Below are positions 5,567 to 6,566 of a stretch of DNA of 6,566 nt, in pieces. Position 1 is the first letter of the stretch, and each line of letters opens with the position of its first letter. The notes under the pieces are model-generated. The model was not told the DNA's origin. It did no database searches and saw only the letters and a list, made by a program, of their open reading frames with translations. Both the position numbers and the translations under genes were made by a program. Source of the DNA: Microbacteriaceae bacterium (lineage in GTDB: Bacteria; Actinomycetota; Actinomycetes; Actinomycetales; Microbacteriaceae); contig WOYR01000078.1 in the NCBI GenBank assembly GCA_011620705.1, positions 2,453 through 9,018 of the forward strand. The letters are read 5' to 3'.

Positions 5567-5573
5567 TAGTCGT

Positions 5574-5578
5574 GGAGG
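5574..5578 (+). promoter_or_regulatory. Ribosome binding site of mntH
   Basis: GGAGG lies 4 nt before the ATG at 5583, a slightly short spacing. Unlike pncB, murI and the CDF gene, mntH therefore appears to have a conventional leadered transcript, which leaves room for the operator. Confidence 0.6.
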
Positions 5579-5582
5579 CCGG

Positions 5583-6566
5583 ATGACAGCGAACGCCGTC
5601 CCGGCCGAGCGCACCGGACTCCGCGGCGTGCTGCCGCTGCTCGGCCCGGCCATGGTCGCGGGAGTCGCATACCTGGATCCCGGCAATGTCGCGAGCAACG
5701 CCAGCGCCGGTGCCCGCTACGGCTACCTGCTGGTGTGGGTCGTGGTCCTCGCCAACACGATGGCGTGGCTGGTCCAGTACCTCTCGGCCAAGCTGGGCAT
5801 CGCGACAGGGCAGAGCCTGCCGGGCCTTCTGGGGCAGAGCCTGCGGAACCGGGGGGTCCGATACGCGTTCTGGGTGCAGGCCGAACTGGTCGCGATGGCG
5901 ACCGATGTCGCTGAGGTGCTCGGCGGGGCGATCGCGCTGAACCTGCTCTTCCACCTGCCGCTGCTCCTCGGCGGGATCATCACCGGCCTGGTCTCGCTGC
6001 TGCTGCTCGCGCTGACGAACCGGGGCGGCTCGCGTTCCTTCGAGCGCGTGGTCACCGGCCTGGTCCTCGTCATCGGGATCGGCTTCTGCGCCGGCATCGT
6101 CGTCGCCCCTGTCGACGGCGCGGCCGCCCTCGGCGGTCTCGTCCCGCGCTTCACCGACTCCGGCTCGGTGCTGCTGGCCGCCTCGATCCTCGGTGCGACC
6201 GTCATGCCGCACGCGATCTACGCGCACTCCGCCCTGACCAGGGACCGCTTCGGGCTGGTCGTCGATGGGGCGGACCGCCGCCGGGTGCTGCGCGCGACCC
6301 GGATCGACGTGACCGTGGCGCTGGCGGTCGCCGGGACGGTCAACGTGGTGATCCTGCTGCTCGCGGCGTCGACGCTGCCGGGCGTGGACGCGGCGGGCAC
6401 GCTCCCCGGCGCCTACGACGCGATCTCCGCCGCACTCGGGCCGGTCGTCGCCACGCTGTTCGCGGTGGGGCTGCTGGCGTCGGGGCTGGCGTCCACCTCG
6501 GTCGGCGCCTACGCGGGCGCCGAGATCATGCAGGGGCTGCTGCACGCCCGGGTGCCGCTGGTGGTC
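5583..6566 (+). CDS. mntH: Nramp-family manganese importer MntH (partial, 3' end missing)
   Basis: Nramp proteins import Mn(II), and often Fe(II), by proton symport across the cytoplasmic membrane. The frame stays open for 328 codons to the window edge, about three quarters of a usual protein of roughly 410 residues. TM1 contains YLDPGNVASNASAG (30-43) with metal ligands Asp-32 and Asn-35. TM6 contains ILGATVMPHAIYAHSAL (202-218) with ligand Met-208 and the conserved His-210 and His-215. Hydrophobic segments between and after these fit the eleven-helix fold, and the last visible part, GLLASGLASTSVGAYAGAEI (296-315), matches a conserved later helix. The DPGN and MPH motifs with an intervening Met argue for Mn/Fe rather than Mg transport. 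The MntR-type gene and palindrome immediately upstream strongly suggest Mn-dependent repression. Confidence 0.96.
   Translation, partial: MTANAVPAERTGLRGVLPLLGPAMVAGVAYLDPGNVASNASAGARYGYLLVWVVVLANTMAWLVQYLSAKLGIATGQSLPGLLGQSLRNRGVRYAFWVQAELVAMATDVAEVLGGAIALNLLFHLPLLLGGIITGLVSLLLLALTNRGGSRSFERVVTGLVLVIGIGFCAGIVVAPVDGAAALGGLVPRFTDSGSVLLAASILGATVMPHAIYAHSALTRDRFGLVVDGADRRRVLRATRIDVTVALAVAGTVNVVILLLAASTLPGVDAAGTLPGAYDAISAALGPVVATLFAVGLLASGLASTSVGAYAGAEIMQGLLHARVPLVV

Noticed and set aside
5421..6545. A 374-codon minus-strand open frame opposite mntH
   Set aside because: It is antisense to an unmistakable Nramp protein and has a low-complexity Arg/Gln/Asp-rich translation.

Overview
The window is GC-rich, compact chromosomal DNA from an actinobacterium, most likely a member of the Microbacteriaceae or a close relative. 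This rests on the DUF3039 and nicotinate phosphoribosyltransferase neighbours, the murI-rph-rdgB order, GTG starts, and several genes whose start codon lies 7-8 nt after a TANNNT -10 box (the leaderless layout common in Actinobacteria). The genus is not determined. Most of the window is housekeeping; the less ordinary parts are a repeat-filled gap at the left end and a metal-homeostasis locus at the right end.

Left end (1-310): the last 31 codons of a DUF3039 zinc-ribbon-like protein end in a stop codon that is itself part of a 21-bp tandem repeat resembling an insertion-sequence terminus. A purine-rich array of 22-bp repeats follows. There is no gene between DUF3039 (+) and the convergent pncB (-).

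Middle (311-3938): pncB (NAD salvage, minus strand) and murI (D-glutamate for peptidoglycan, plus strand) diverge from a 45-bp gap holding two opposed, apparently leaderless promoters. After murI come a C-rich G-poor leader, then rph (RNase PH, tRNA 3' trimming) and rdgB (non-canonical NTP pyrophosphatase), joined by a 4-nt GTGA overlap.

Right end (3984-6566): a cation diffusion facilitator (CDF) exporter gene overlaps a gene for an MntR-type DtxR-family repressor. Directly downstream is the start of an Nramp manganese importer (mntH), cut off by the window edge. A TTTCGG-GTAG-CCGAAA palindrome between mntR and mntH, next to a -10-like hexamer, is a strong candidate MntR operator. The likely logic is that MntR senses Mn(II) and represses import, while the exporter and regulator are made together from an upstream promoter that lacks that operator. 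The CDF protein has Glu in place of the usual His in its TM5 metal site, so its substrate (Zn or Mn) is an open question.

No RNA genes, CRISPR array, intact mobile element or clearly new multi-gene system was found.
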